Assembly: GCF_016583785.1 (NCBI RefSeq) | Contig: NZ_NRRU01000019.1 | Location: 1-60,182 of the forward strand | Source of the DNA: Rubrivivax gelatinosus | GTDB lineage: Bacteria; Pseudomonadota; Gammaproteobacteria; Burkholderiales; Burkholderiaceae_C | Direction: 5' to 3' | DNA length: 60,182 bases | Shown: piece after piece, positions 36,317-47,684 of the stretch | Numbering within the stretch: the first letter of the stretch is position 1 | Layout: every line of letters begins with the position of its first letter | Notes under the pieces: model-generated | Databases searched by the model: none | Told to the model about the DNA's origin: nothing | The model's input: the letters and a program-made list of their open reading frames with translations, nothing else | Program-made: the position numbers and the translations under genes

Positions 36317-38914
36317 ATGAGAAAGCACCACCTCGTGCCGATGCTGACCGCCGTTGCGGCGGCAGTCGCGCTGTTCGGCGCGTCGGCTCAGGCCGCGTCG
36401 CAGTCGGTTCCCGCGTCGGCGGCCGAAGCCGGCACCCTCTGGTTCGTCGAACTGAACGGCAACGCCGTCGCCGACGGCAACACGCTGGCCTCGGTGCGCA
36501 CCGAGAAATCGGCGCTGCGCACGGCGATCAAGGGCGCCAAGCTGCGCGTGACCGAGCGCCGCTCGTTCGACAAGCTGTTCAACGGCTTCGTCGTCTCGGT
36601 CGCCGCGGCCGACCGCGCCAAGCTCGCTGCCCTGCCCGGCGTGAAGGCGATCTACCCGGTGCTGAACGTCCCGGCGCCGGATCCCATCAAGACCGCGCCC
36701 GACCTGGCCGCCGCGATCAACATGACCGGCGCCGCCGTCGCCCAGCAGCAGCTCGGCCTGAGCGGGGCCGGCGTCAAGGTCGGCATCATCGACACCGGCA
36801 TCGACATCGACCACCCGGCCTTCGGCGGCAGCGGCAGCAACGGCACCACGCCGTTCCCGACCGCACGTGTCGTCACCGGCTACGACTTCGTCGGCGACGC
36901 TTACGACAGCAGCGGCTCCGGCGCCGCGCTGACGCCCGTGCCCGACGACGTGCCGGACGACTGCGCCGGCCACGGTACGCACGTCTCCGGCATCGTCGGC
37001 GGCAACGGCGGTGGCGTGCTCGGCGTCGCGCCCAAGGTCTCCTTCGGCGCCTACCGCGTCTTCGGCTGCACCGGCACGACCTCGTCGGACATCATCCTCG
37101 AGGCGCTGGAACGCGCCTACGAGGACGGCATGCAGGTCATCAACATGAGCCTGGGCGCCGCGCGCCAGTGGCCCGAGTACCCGACCGCCAAAGCCTCCGA
37201 CAAGCTGGTCGCCAAGGGCGTCGTCGTCGTCGCCTCGGCGGGCAACAACGGCCCCGGCGGCTCCTCGCCGGACGGGCTGTTCGCGACCGGCGCGCCCGGT
37301 GCCGCCGACAAGGCGATCAGCGTCGCCTCGTACGACAACGCGCAGCTGTCCTTCACGGTTGCCGGCACGCCCTACGGCTACAACACCGCCACCGGGGCCC
37401 CGGTGGCGCCGACCAGCGGCTCGCTGCAAATCACCAAGAACGGCACGACCAGCACCGTCGACGACGCCTGCGCGGCGCTGCCCGCTGGCAGCCTGACAGG
37501 CAAGGCCGTGCTGATCCGCCGGGGTACCTGCTCGTTCTACATCAAGGCGAGCAACGCCCAGAACGCCGGCGCGGCCGCGGTCGTGCTCTACAACAACGCC
37601 GCCGGTGCGCTGGCGCCGACGGTGGCCGGCACGCCGGCCGTGACGGTGCCGGTGGTCGCGATCACCCAGGAACAGGGCGCCAAGCTCGACGCCCTCATCG
37701 CCGCGGGCACGACGACGCTGAACTGGTCGGGCAGCTACGTCAGCTACCCCTACGGCACCGGCGGCCTGATCTCGGGCTTCAGCTCCTTCGGCCTGGACGC
37801 CGAACTCGGCTTCAAGCCCAACGTCGGCGCCCCCGGCGGCGCCATCCTGTCGAGCTACCCGCTCGAGCTCGGCGGCACCGCGACGCTGTCGGGCACCTCG
37901 ATGGCCGCGCCGCACGTCGCCGGCGGCGTCGCGCTGATCCTCGAATCCAACCCGAAGCTCAAGCCCGGCCAGGTGGCCGAGCGCATCTACAACACGGCCG
38001 ATCCGAAGAACTGGTCGGGCAACGCCAGCCTGGGCCTGCTCGACTTCGCGTTCCGCCAGGGCTCGGGCATGCTCGACATCGTCGGCGTGGTCCAGAACAC
38101 CGCGACCGTCTCGCCGAGCCAGCTGGCGCTGGGCGAAAGCGCCGCCGGCAGCTCGCTGAAGACGCTGAGCGTCAGCAACCGCTCGGGCGCGCCGGTGACC
38201 TACACGATCAGCCACGTCGCGTCGGTGGCCGCCGGCCCGAACACGACCAGCGGCAGCTCGTACAACATCAGCGGCGTGTACGACGCACCCGCGACGGTGG
38301 CCTTCAGCCAGACGACGCTGACGGTGCCGGCGCGCCGCACGGCCAAGTTCACGGCGACGATCACCGCCAACGCGTCGCTGCCCGAGCGCAGCCTGTACGG
38401 CGGCTACGTCGTGCTGACGCCGACCAACGGCACCGCCCCGCTGCGTGTGCCTTACGCCGGCTTCAAGGGCGACTACCAGTCGACCGTGGTGCTGACGCCG
38501 ACGGCCAACGGCTTCCCGTGGCTGGCGACGCTGGCCGGCGGCAGCTACACCAACCAGCCGTCCGGGGCGACCTACACGATGGCCGACGGGAACATCCCGT
38601 ACTTCCTCGTGCACTACGACCACCTGTCGCGCAAGGTGCTGCTCGAGGCCTACGACGCCGACACCGGCAAGTCGTGGAACCGCGTCAGCATGGAGGAGTA
38701 CGTGACGCGCAGCTCGACGCCGACCGGCTTCTTCGCCTACACCTGGGACGGCACGACCTTCCGCGGCAAGGGCGAGAACCCGAAGGCGTGGAAGACCGTT
38801 CCCAACGGCCGCTACGTCGTCAAGATGTCGGTGCTGAAGGCGCTGGGCGACGAGAGCGTGGCCAGCGACTGGGAAACCTGGACCTCGCCGGTGATCACGA
38901 TCGCGCGGCCCTGA
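36317..38914 (+). CDS. Secreted S8 (subtilisin-like) serine protease with PA domain
   Basis: The protein has 865 residues from ATG 36317; the in-frame GTG 36305 lies inside the AGGAG ribosome-binding site and is unlikely. The signal peptide is MRKHHLVPMLTAVAAAVALF up to AQAA. A propeptide-like I9 domain covers about 35-125 (FDKLFNGFVVSVAAADRAKL). The catalytic triad is Asp159 (GIIDTGIDIDHP), His219 (CAGHGTHVSGIVGG) and Ser528 (LSGTSMAAPHVAGG). A PA insert lies between His and Ser (~360-475, with RRGTCSFYIKASNAQNAGAA). A fibronectin-like region follows Ser. It is secreted, and probably degrades extracellular protein. It lacks a PEP-CTERM signal and has its own terminator. Confidence 0.95.
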   Translation: MRKHHLVPMLTAVAAAVALFGASAQAASQSVPASAAEAGTLWFVELNGNAVADGNTLASVRTEKSALRTAIKGAKLRVTERRSFDKLFNGFVVSVAAADRAKLAALPGVKAIYPVLNVPAPDPIKTAPDLAAAINMTGAAVAQQQLGLSGAGVKVGIIDTGIDIDHPAFGGSGSNGTTPFPTARVVTGYDFVGDAYDSSGSGAALTPVPDDVPDDCAGHGTHVSGIVGGNGGGVLGVAPKVSFGAYRVFGCTGTTSSDIILEALERAYEDGMQVINMSLGAARQWPEYPTAKASDKLVAKGVVVVASAGNNGPGGSSPDGLFATGAPGAADKAISVASYDNAQLSFTVAGTPYGYNTATGAPVAPTSGSLQITKNGTTSTVDDACAALPAGSLTGKAVLIRRGTCSFYIKASNAQNAGAAAVVLYNNAAGALAPTVAGTPAVTVPVVAITQEQGAKLDALIAAGTTTLNWSGSYVSYPYGTGGLISGFSSFGLDAELGFKPNVGAPGGAILSSYPLELGGTATLSGTSMAAPHVAGGVALILESNPKLKPGQVAERIYNTADPKNWSGNASLGLLDFAFRQGSGMLDIVGVVQNTATVSPSQLALGESAAGSSLKTLSVSNRSGAPVTYTISHVASVAAGPNTTSGSSYNISGVYDAPATVAFSQTTLTVPARRTAKFTATITANASLPERSLYGGYVVLTPTNGTAPLRVPYAGFKGDYQSTVVLTPTANGFPWLATLAGGSYTNQPSGATYTMADGNIPYFLVHYDHLSRKVLLEAYDADTGKSWNRVSMEEYVTRSSTPTGFFAYTWDGTTFRGKGENPKAWKTVPNGRYVVKMSVLKALGDESVASDWETWTSPVITIARP

Positions 38915-38936
38915 ACGGCGCAGCGCACGACACGAA

Positions 38937-38959
38937 GGGGCCCTGCGGGGCCCCTTTTT
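38937..38959 (+). terminator. Rho-independent terminator of the subtilase gene
   Basis: GGGGCCC (38937-38943) pairs with GGGCCCC (38948-38954) across TGCG and is followed by five T. It is 22 bp past the stop codon. Confidence 0.92.
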
Positions 38960-38988
38960 CATCGCCACCGGCGCCGGCCGGCTGCGGC

Positions 38989-39016
38989 AAAAGAAACGGG
39001 GCCCCGCGGGGCCCCG
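38989..39016 (-). terminator. Rho-independent terminator of secA
   Basis: On the minus strand a GC-only palindrome (CGGGGCCCC/GGGGCCCCG, 38997-39016) is followed by TTTCTTTT. It lies about 20 bp past the secA stop and faces the subtilase terminator 30 bp away. Confidence 0.88.
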
Positions 39017-39037
39017 TCGTCATCGGACCAAGCCGCG

Positions 39038-41782
<2,745 letters not shown>

Positions 41783-42022
41783 GGAGTCCGCGCTCGAGGG
41801 GTGTGATGCGGTGCCGGCGCTGGTGCCGGCGGGGCCTTGGATGCGGACCCGGCGGCTCGACCGTCGCCGCCGAACGGCGGCGAGGGATCGCTGGCGATTC
41901 GCTCGGGCTCGCTCGGGCGTCGCGCGGGCGCACGGGCACGAAGCCGATGAGTTTAGCACCCGCTCCCTGGCGCATCGGTGACCGGCCCCGCCGCGCGGCG
42001 GACATGGGGCTAGACTCGGCGC

Positions 42023-42352
42023 ATGGCTCCCCGCTCCCCTCTGGCCGGCACGCTGACGATGTCCGAAGCGCTGGGCGCGCATGCGCCGCTGGCCGGGCTG
42101 CTGCAGCGCGCACGCGAGTCGCGTTCGCGCTACGACGCGATCGTCCCGCTGCTGGCCGGCGGCCTGCGCACGGCCGTGCGCCCGGGGCCGCTGGACGAAG
42201 AAGGCTGGACGCTGCTCGCGTCGCACGGCGCCGCGGCGGCCAAGCTGCGCCAGCTGCTGCCGCGGCTAGACACGGTGCTGAAGAACGCCGGCTGGGCGCC
42301 GGTGCCGATCCGCGTGCGCGTGCTGCCGCCGGAGTCGCCTACGCCGCGCTGA
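42023..42352 (+). CDS. DciA-like (DUF721) protein
   Basis: 109 residues; ATG 42059 is a possible alternative start. The core is [20 protein letters not shown], then [20 protein letters not shown] and the end [15 protein letters not shown], which fits the DUF721/DciA fold involved in loading the replicative helicase in bacteria without DnaC. Placement divergent from secA is typical for the betaproteobacterial form. It is short and diverged, so the assignment rests on both pattern and position. It ends 6 bp from the convergent radical SAM gene; a CTGATG/CATCAG palindrome covers the junction. Confidence 0.75.
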   Translation: MAPRSPLAGTLTMSEALGAHAPLAGLLQRARESRSRYDAIVPLLAGGLRTAVRPGPLDEEGWTLLASHGAAAAKLRQLLPRLDTVLKNAGWAPVPIRVRVLPPESPTPR

Positions 42353-42358
42353 TGCGCA

Positions 42359-43768
42359 TCAGAGCAGGCTGGAGAAGTCCGAGATGATCTGCGGCCGCGC
42401 CGACTGAGGCAGGCCGCGCAGCACGGCGACGAAGGCGTCGAACTCGGGATGGTCGCTCAGGTGCACGCGCATGCTCGCCAGTTCCGGCGCCGGCATGGAG
42501 CCCCAGTCGTGCAGCATCTGGAAGTGCACCTGGTCCGCGCCGACGCGGCTGGCCAGCGCGACGAAGTCCGGCATCTCGCGGTAGTTCAACTGCTGGACGA
42601 CGAAACACATGCGGAACTGCGAGATGGCGCCGCTGGCGCGCAGCTCGCCGATGAACTCGAGGTTGGGCAGCAGATCGGCGAGTTCGCCACCGCGGCGCAG
42701 CTGGCGGTAGGTCGCGGGTTCAGCGGCGTCCACCGAGACGTTGACGGCATCGATCATGCCGTGCAGGTGCTCGAAGCGCGCCCACTCGCGGCGCTGCATC
42801 AGCTGGCCGTTGGTCATCAGCGTGATGCGCAGCCGCGGGAACTCGTCGCGGTTGAGGCTGGTAAGCAGGCGGCGGAACGACTTGCTCGCGAATGGATCAC
42901 CCGAGCCGGTGACCTCGACGCGCTCGCCCTGCTTGAGCATCTCCAGCACGCTGTTGGTGACGGTCTCGATGCGCTCCAGGTCCGGCCCCTTGGCGACGAT
43001 GGGGCGGCTGCGGCACGAGGGGCAGGACAGGTTGCAGCTGAGGTCGTAGGACAGGTTGAAGCGTTTGGGCGCCTCGGGCTGCGGCGGCGCCTCGTGCAGC
43101 CAGAACGCCTTGTTCACCTCGTTGTCGTCGAACAGCGCACGCTGGATCTGCGGGCACGAGACCTTGCCGCAGTAGCGGTAGTCGCCCTGCAGCGCGAACT
43201 CGCGCACCTGACGCACCTCGCGCGAGTCCCAGATCTCCTGCAGCGAGGCCTTGAAGACGTTGCCGACAGGGCGTCGCAACCAGACGCTGCAGCATTGGTG
43301 CACGTGCCCCGAAGGCAGAAGGTGCACGGTGTTCCACAGCATCGGGCACACCAGGCCTTCGAGTTCGCGGCCCGGGCGCTCGTGCACCCGCCCCGTCTGC
43401 TGGTAGTAGCGCGCCCGCGTCAGCGTGTCCTGTACGCGATGGTCCATCGGAAGGCGCTTGAACAGCGTTTCCGCCAGATCGGCGGCGAGTGCGAAGTTCG
43501 CCATCGCCATGACGAGTTCGACGATCACCAGCGCCGCCGCCACCGGCTGGTGCGCCGCGTCGTGCCGCAGCAGGCCCTCGTCGAGTTCGATCTGCTCGGC
43601 CAGCCGCATCTCGCCGCAAAGGCGGTGGAACCGCGCCAGCACGTCCGGCGCCAGCGACTCGGACGTCGACGTGCGCGCGAGCGCGGACTCGAGTTCGCCC
43701 AGGGGATCGACCGACAGGTCGGCCGCGGGAGCGGCGTGCTCGACGGGCACGGAGACGGTCATGTTCAT
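42359..43768 (-). CDS. Radical SAM protein with SPASM-like cysteine region preceding the SAM core
   Basis: The protein has 469 residues from ATG 43768 (no clear ribosome-binding site; an in-frame ATG 43909 would add 47 residues that include CRGDSCKTC). Residues ~141-215 form a cysteine-rich SPASM-like segment: CPMLWNTVHLLPSGHVHQCC, then VGNVFKASLQEIWDSREV and YCGKVSCPQ. The radical SAM cluster follows at Cys245, Cys249 and Cys252 (LSCNLSCPSCRSRP). Supporting motifs are VEVTGSGDPFASKSFRRLL, LMTNGQLM and VNVSVDAAEP. The usual order is SAM core first, SPASM last; here it is reversed. No precursor peptide was found nearby. Substrate unknown; it may modify a peptide, protein or sugar. Confidence 0.82.
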   Translation of the reverse strand: MNMTVSVPVEHAAPAADLSVDPLGELESALARTSTSESLAPDVLARFHRLCGEMRLAEQIELDEGLLRHDAAHQPVAAALVIVELVMAMANFALAADLAETLFKRLPMDHRVQDTLTRARYYQQTGRVHERPGRELEGLVCPMLWNTVHLLPSGHVHQCCSVWLRRPVGNVFKASLQEIWDSREVRQVREFALQGDYRYCGKVSCPQIQRALFDDNEVNKAFWLHEAPPQPEAPKRFNLSYDLSCNLSCPSCRSRPIVAKGPDLERIETVTNSVLEMLKQGERVEVTGSGDPFASKSFRRLLTSLNRDEFPRLRITLMTNGQLMQRREWARFEHLHGMIDAVNVSVDAAEPATYRQLRRGGELADLLPNLEFIGELRASGAISQFRMCFVVQQLNYREMPDFVALASRVGADQVHFQMLHDWGSMPAPELASMRVHLSDHPEFDAFVAVLRGLPQSARPQIISDFSSLL

Positions 43769-43983
43769 GACGAAGGCCGGCCGCAAGGCCCGGCGCAGGT
43801 GGCAGGTCTTGCAACTGTCGCCGCGGCATGCCTGCGGCGAAGCGCCGATAACGCCCCGAAACACCCGGCTGCTCGCCACGACCGGCTGCGCCCCCAATGC
43901 CGGCGCCATCCCGATGGATCAGCGGTTCGATCCGGGCGGCGCAAGGCTCGGGGCCGCGCCCTCTACGCACGCTGCGCAGTCCA

Positions 43984-44059
43984 TGGTGCCGGCTGTCAGA
44001 GTCGAACTGACGACCTTCCGCTTACAAGGCGGGTGCTCTACCAACTGAGCTAAGCCGGC
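43984..44059 (-). tRNA. tRNA-Thr (UGU anticodon)
   Basis: The minus strand folds as a full cloverleaf. The acceptor stem GCCGGCT pairs with AGCCGGC; the D arm is in TAGCTCAGTTGGTAGAGCA; the anticodon loop CTTGTAA carries TGT; and the T arm contains GTTCGACTC. The CCA end is encoded (43984-43986). It reads ACA codons. It lies just downstream of sspB on the same strand. Confidence 0.97.
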
Positions 44060-44084
44060 GGCAGCGCCGCGATTGTAGAAGCGG

Positions 44085-44612
44085 CTACTTGATCCGCTTG
44101 AGCGAGGGGCGGCTGCCCGGGCCCGAGGGCTCGGGCGGTTCGTCCGGCGCCGGTGCCGCGGGGGCATCGGTGGGCGTCGGCGGCTCGGAGGCCTCGGACG
44201 CCAGACGCAGCCCGGAGCGCAGCGGCGTCGGCGCACGCGCCGTCTCCGCAGCCGGGCCGGCGGCGGGTGCCGTGGCGTCGCCGGCGGGTGCCGGGAAGGC
44301 CATGCCCTGGCCGTTCTCGCGCGCGTAGATCGCGACGACGTGGTCGATCGGCACGACGATTTCGCGCGGCACGCCGCCGAAACGCGCCTTGAACTCGACG
44401 AATTCGTTGCCCAGCTTCAGCCCCGAGGTCGCCTCGAAGCCGACGTTGAGCACGATCTCGTGGTTCTTCACGTACTCCATCGGCACCTGCACGCTGGCGT
44501 CGACGTAGACCGCCAGGTAGGGCGTGAAGCCGTTGTCGGTGCACCAGTCGTGCAGCGCCCGCAGCAGGTACGGGCGGGTCGAAGATCCCTGGTTGTCGCT
44601 GGTCGAACTCAT
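44085..44612 (-). CDS. sspB: ClpXP protease specificity-enhancing factor SspB
   Basis: 175 residues. SspB binds ssrA-tagged proteins and tethers them to ClpX. The substrate-binding domain (1-~115) shows STRPYLLRALHDWCTDNGFT, YLAVYVDASVQVPMEYVK, IVLNVGFEATSGLKLGNEF and the VPIDHVVAIYARENGQGMAF end. A long Ala/Pro/Glu-rich linker leads to the C-terminal ClpX-binding tail, here SLKRIK. It follows sspA after a 106-bp gap that contains two GC hairpins with TTC loops. Confidence 0.95.
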   Translation of the reverse strand: MSSTSDNQGSSTRPYLLRALHDWCTDNGFTPYLAVYVDASVQVPMEYVKNHEIVLNVGFEATSGLKLGNEFVEFKARFGGVPREIVVPIDHVVAIYARENGQGMAFPAPAGDATAPAAGPAAETARAPTPLRSGLRLASEASEPPTPTDAPAAPAPDEPPEPSGPGSRPSLKRIK

Positions 44613-44718
44613 GAAGGCTCCGGCAGAGCCAGTCAAGCGGCCGCCGCGGATCCGGCTTCGCCGGTCCGCTGGCGGCGCCCCCCTCGGGCGGGAGCGGCGA
44701 AGCCGCTACGGGGGGGCT

Positions 44719-45330
44719 TCACTTCCTCATCACCTTCTCGGAAGGCGTCAGCGCTTCGATGTAGGCAGGGCGCGAGAAGATGCGTTCGGCGTACTTCAGC
44801 AGCGGCACGGCGTTCTTCGACAGGTCGATGCCGTAGTAGTCCAGGCGCCACAGCAGCGGCGCGATCGCGACGTCGAGCATCGAGAAGTCGTCGCCGAGCA
44901 TGTACTTGTTCTTCAGGAAGATCGGCGCCAGCTGCGTCAGGCGGTCGCGGATCTGCGAACGTGCCTTCTCCAGTTGCTTGTCGGTCGCCTTGACGCCGCG
45001 GCCTTCGAGCAGGTTGACGTGGGAGAACAGTTCCTTCTCGAAGTTGAAGAGGAACAGACGCACGCGCGCACGGGCCACCGGGTCGCCGGGCATCAGCTGC
45101 GGATGCGGGAAGCGCTCGTCGATGTACTCGTTGATGATGTGCGACTCGTACAGGATGAGGTCGCGTTCGACGAGGATGGGCACCTCGTTGTACGGGTTCA
45201 TCATCGCGATGTCTTCGGGCTTGGCGAAGAGGTCGACGTCGCGGATCTCGAAGTCCATGCCCTTCTCGAACAGCACGAAGCGGCAGCGGTGCGAATAGGG
45301 GCAGGTCGTTCCGGAGTAAAGCACCATCAT
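44719..45330 (-). CDS. sspA: Stringent starvation protein A (GST-fold RNA polymerase-associated)
   Basis: 203 residues. The N-terminal thioredoxin-like domain begins MVLYSGTTCPYSHRCRFVLF, followed by DVDLFAKPEDIAMMNPYNEV and LYESHIINEYIDERFPHP; the helical C-terminal domain has DFSMLDVAIAPLLWRLDYYG. SspA has a glutathione transferase fold without the activity and binds RNA polymerase under starvation. It stands between petC and sspB, the typical betaproteobacterial order. A terminator lies between petC and this gene, so it probably has its own promoter in the 125-bp gap. Confidence 0.95.
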   Translation of the reverse strand: MMVLYSGTTCPYSHRCRFVLFEKGMDFEIRDVDLFAKPEDIAMMNPYNEVPILVERDLILYESHIINEYIDERFPHPQLMPGDPVARARVRLFLFNFEKELFSHVNLLEGRGVKATDKQLEKARSQIRDRLTQLAPIFLKNKYMLGDDFSMLDVAIAPLLWRLDYYGIDLSKNAVPLLKYAERIFSRPAYIEALTPSEKVMRK

Positions 45331-45375
45331 GGCGTGGGGCCCTCAGCAGTGGGGGCCTCGGACGGGCCCCGCGTC

Positions 45376-45417
45376 AAAAGAAGCAAACGCAGTGGTCGCC
45401 AGCAGGCTGCCACTGCG
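45376..45417 (-). terminator. Rho-independent terminator of the petABC operon
   Basis: On the minus strand CGCAGTGG pairs with CCACTGCG across a 14-nt loop and is followed by TTTGCTTCTTTT. It lies about 40 bp past the petC stop codon. Confidence 0.8.
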
Positions 45418-45455
45418 CTGTCGAGGCCCGGCCCACCGCCGGGCAGGACGGACGT

Positions 45456-46226
45456 CTACTTGATGTCCTTCCAGTACACGGCGTTCAAGCGCCAGGCGAT
45501 CACGGAGAAGATCGCGAGGAAGATCAGCACGCCGATGCCCAGTTGGGTGCGGGTGGAGCGCACCGGCTCGGACATCCAGGTGAGGTAGGCGACGAGGTCG
45601 GCGACCGTGCCGTCGAACTCGTCCTTGGACATCGTGCCCTTGGATTCGAGCTCGAAGCCCTTGAAGACGTGCATCACCCGGGCGGGATCCTGCGCGTCCT
45701 TGTGCTCCTCGAACACCGCACGCTGCACACCTTGCAGTTCCCACAGGACGTGAGGCATGCCGACGTTCGGGAACGCGATGTTGTTCCAGCCCGTGGCCTT
45801 GCTCTCGTCGCGGTAGTAGCCGCGCAGGTAGGTGTACAGATAGTCGGAGCCGCTGCCCTTGGTGGCATCGGCACGCGAGCGCGCCACCAGCGTCAGATCC
45901 GGCGGCGCGGCGCCGAACCATTCCTTGGCGTCGCGCGCGTCGATCGCGCTGACCATCAGGTCGCCGACCTTGGCGCCGTTGAGGATCAGGTTGTCGCGGA
46001 TCTGCTGTTCGGTCAGACCGATGTCGCGCAGGCGGTTGAACCGCATGTACGAAGCGGAGTGGCAGTTCAGGCAGTAGTTGACGAAGGTCTTGGCGCCACG
46101 CTGCAGCGCGGCGGTGTCGTTCAACCGTGCCGTCGGGAACTTGTCCCAGGCCGGACCTTCGCTCGAAGCATGCGCCGCACCGAGGAACGCCAAGCCGGCG
46201 AGCAGGGAGAGGATCAGTTTCTTCAT
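45456..46226 (-). CDS. petC: Cytochrome c1 of the bc1 complex
   Basis: 256 residues. The signal peptide is MKKLILSLLAGLAFLGAAHA. The heme-binding motif is CLNCH in FVNYCLNCHSASYMRFNRL; the axial methionine region is NVGMPHVLWELQGVQ. The C-terminal membrane anchor is IGVLIFLAIFSVIAWRLNAV. It takes electrons from the Rieske protein and passes them to soluble cytochrome c on the periplasmic side. It is the last gene of petABC, 25 bp after petB. Confidence 0.97.
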   Translation of the reverse strand: MKKLILSLLAGLAFLGAAHASSEGPAWDKFPTARLNDTAALQRGAKTFVNYCLNCHSASYMRFNRLRDIGLTEQQIRDNLILNGAKVGDLMVSAIDARDAKEWFGAAPPDLTLVARSRADATKGSGSDYLYTYLRGYYRDESKATGWNNIAFPNVGMPHVLWELQGVQRAVFEEHKDAQDPARVMHVFKGFELESKGTMSKDEFDGTVADLVAYLTWMSEPVRSTRTQLGIGVLIFLAIFSVIAWRLNAVYWKDIK

Positions 46227-46251
46227 GGTGTCTTTGGCTCCGCCTGCGGCT

Positions 46252-47652
46252 TCAGTGGGCGCGGAAGGTGACACGGTCGGGCACCGGCTTGAACTCGCCG
46301 ATGCGGCTCCACCACGGCATCAGCAGGAAGAAGCCGAAATAGAGCAGCGTGCCGACCTGCGAGATGACCGAGCCGAGAGTCGACGGCGGCTGGATGCCGT
46401 AGTAGCCGAGCACGACGAAGTTGACGACGAACACGCCGTAGATCGCCTTGTGCCAGGTCGGACGGTAGCGCAGCGACTTCACCGGGCTGCGGTCGAGCCA
46501 GGGCAGCACGAAGAGGATCAGCACCGCGACGCCCATCACCACGACGCCCCAGAACTTGGCGTCGAAGACCTTGAGCAGCACGGCCACCACGACCGCCGCA
46601 ACCAGCGGAACGAACTTCCACGGGCCCTTGAAGCCGCCCTTGGCGAAGCCCAGGATGCCGGCCAGCGCGACGATGACGACGAACACCGTGACCATGTCGG
46701 TGGTGACCGCACGCAGCATCGAATAGAACGGCGTGAAGTACCAGACCGGCGCGATGTGCAGCGGCGTCTTCAGCGGGTCGGCCGGGATGAAGTTGTTGAA
46801 CTCCAGCAGGTAGCCGCCGCCTTCGGGCGCGAAGAACAGCACCGCGCTGTAGATGAACAGGAACACCCCCACGCCGAAGATGTCGTGCACCGTGTAGTAC
46901 GGGTGGAACGGGATGCCGTCCAGCGGGATGCCCTTGTCGTCCTTCAGCGCCTTGATTTCGACGCCGTCGGGGTTGTTCGAACCCACTTCGTGCAGCGCGA
47001 TGATGTGCGCGACCACCAGGCCCAGCAGCACCAGCGGCACCGCGATGACGTGGAAGCTGAAGAAGCGGTTGAGCGTCGCGTCGCCGACGACGAAGTCGCC
47101 GCGGATCAGCAGCGACAGGTCGTTGCCGACGAAGGGGATCGCCGAGAACAGGTTGATGATGACCTGTGCGCCCCAGTAGCTCATCTGGCCCCACGGCAGC
47201 AGGTAGCCCATGAAGGCTTCGGCCATCAGCGCCAGGAAGATCGCGCAGCCGAAGAGCCACACCAGCTCACGCGGCTTGCGGTAGCTGCCGTAGATCATCC
47301 CGCGGAACATGTGCAGGTAGACCACGATGAAGAACGCCGAAGCGCCGGTGGAGTGCATGTAGCGCACCAGCCAGCCCCAGGGCACGTCGCGCATGATGTA
47401 CTCGACCGACGCGAACGCGAGCGCGGCGTCGGGCTTGTAGTGCATCACGAGGAAGATGCCGGTGACGATCTGGATCACGAGGACCAGCATCGACAGCACA
47501 CCGAAGAAGTACCAGACGTTGAAGTTCTTCGGCGCGTAGTACTCCGACATGTGCTCCTTGAAGAGCTTGGTGGCCGGAAACCGGTTGTCCACCCATGTCA
47601 TGAACTGCTCGGCCACCGGCGCACCCGGTCGCGCTTGCTTGAATTCAGCCAT
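46252..47652 (-). CDS. petB: Cytochrome b of the bc1 complex
   Basis: 466 residues. The heme-ligand histidines lie in RYMHSTGASAFFIVVYLHMF and FHVIAVPLVLLGLVVAHIIA. The Qi/Qo core features are FSAIPFVGNDLSLLIRGDF and DPLKTPLHIAPVWYFTPFYS. The Qo motif is PVWY (residues 302-305), not the classical PEWY, so the usual catalytic Glu is Val303. At least eight membrane helices are visible. It carries out quinol oxidation and reduction in the inner membrane and is co-transcribed with petA and petC. Confidence 0.97.
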   Translation of the reverse strand: MAEFKQARPGAPVAEQFMTWVDNRFPATKLFKEHMSEYYAPKNFNVWYFFGVLSMLVLVIQIVTGIFLVMHYKPDAALAFASVEYIMRDVPWGWLVRYMHSTGASAFFIVVYLHMFRGMIYGSYRKPRELVWLFGCAIFLALMAEAFMGYLLPWGQMSYWGAQVIINLFSAIPFVGNDLSLLIRGDFVVGDATLNRFFSFHVIAVPLVLLGLVVAHIIALHEVGSNNPDGVEIKALKDDKGIPLDGIPFHPYYTVHDIFGVGVFLFIYSAVLFFAPEGGGYLLEFNNFIPADPLKTPLHIAPVWYFTPFYSMLRAVTTDMVTVFVVIVALAGILGFAKGGFKGPWKFVPLVAAVVVAVLLKVFDAKFWGVVVMGVAVLILFVLPWLDRSPVKSLRYRPTWHKAIYGVFVVNFVVLGYYGIQPPSTLGSVISQVGTLLYFGFFLLMPWWSRIGEFKPVPDRVTFRAH

Positions 47653-47684
47653 CGAATTGACCTCGGACTACGTAGGTTGCGGCG

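Noticed and set aside
43769..43909. Separate small gene encoding a cysteine-containing peptide upstream of the radical SAM gene
   Set aside because: It is in frame with and continuous into the radical SAM gene, has no ribosome-binding site or stop codon of its own, and is better treated as a possible N-terminal extension.
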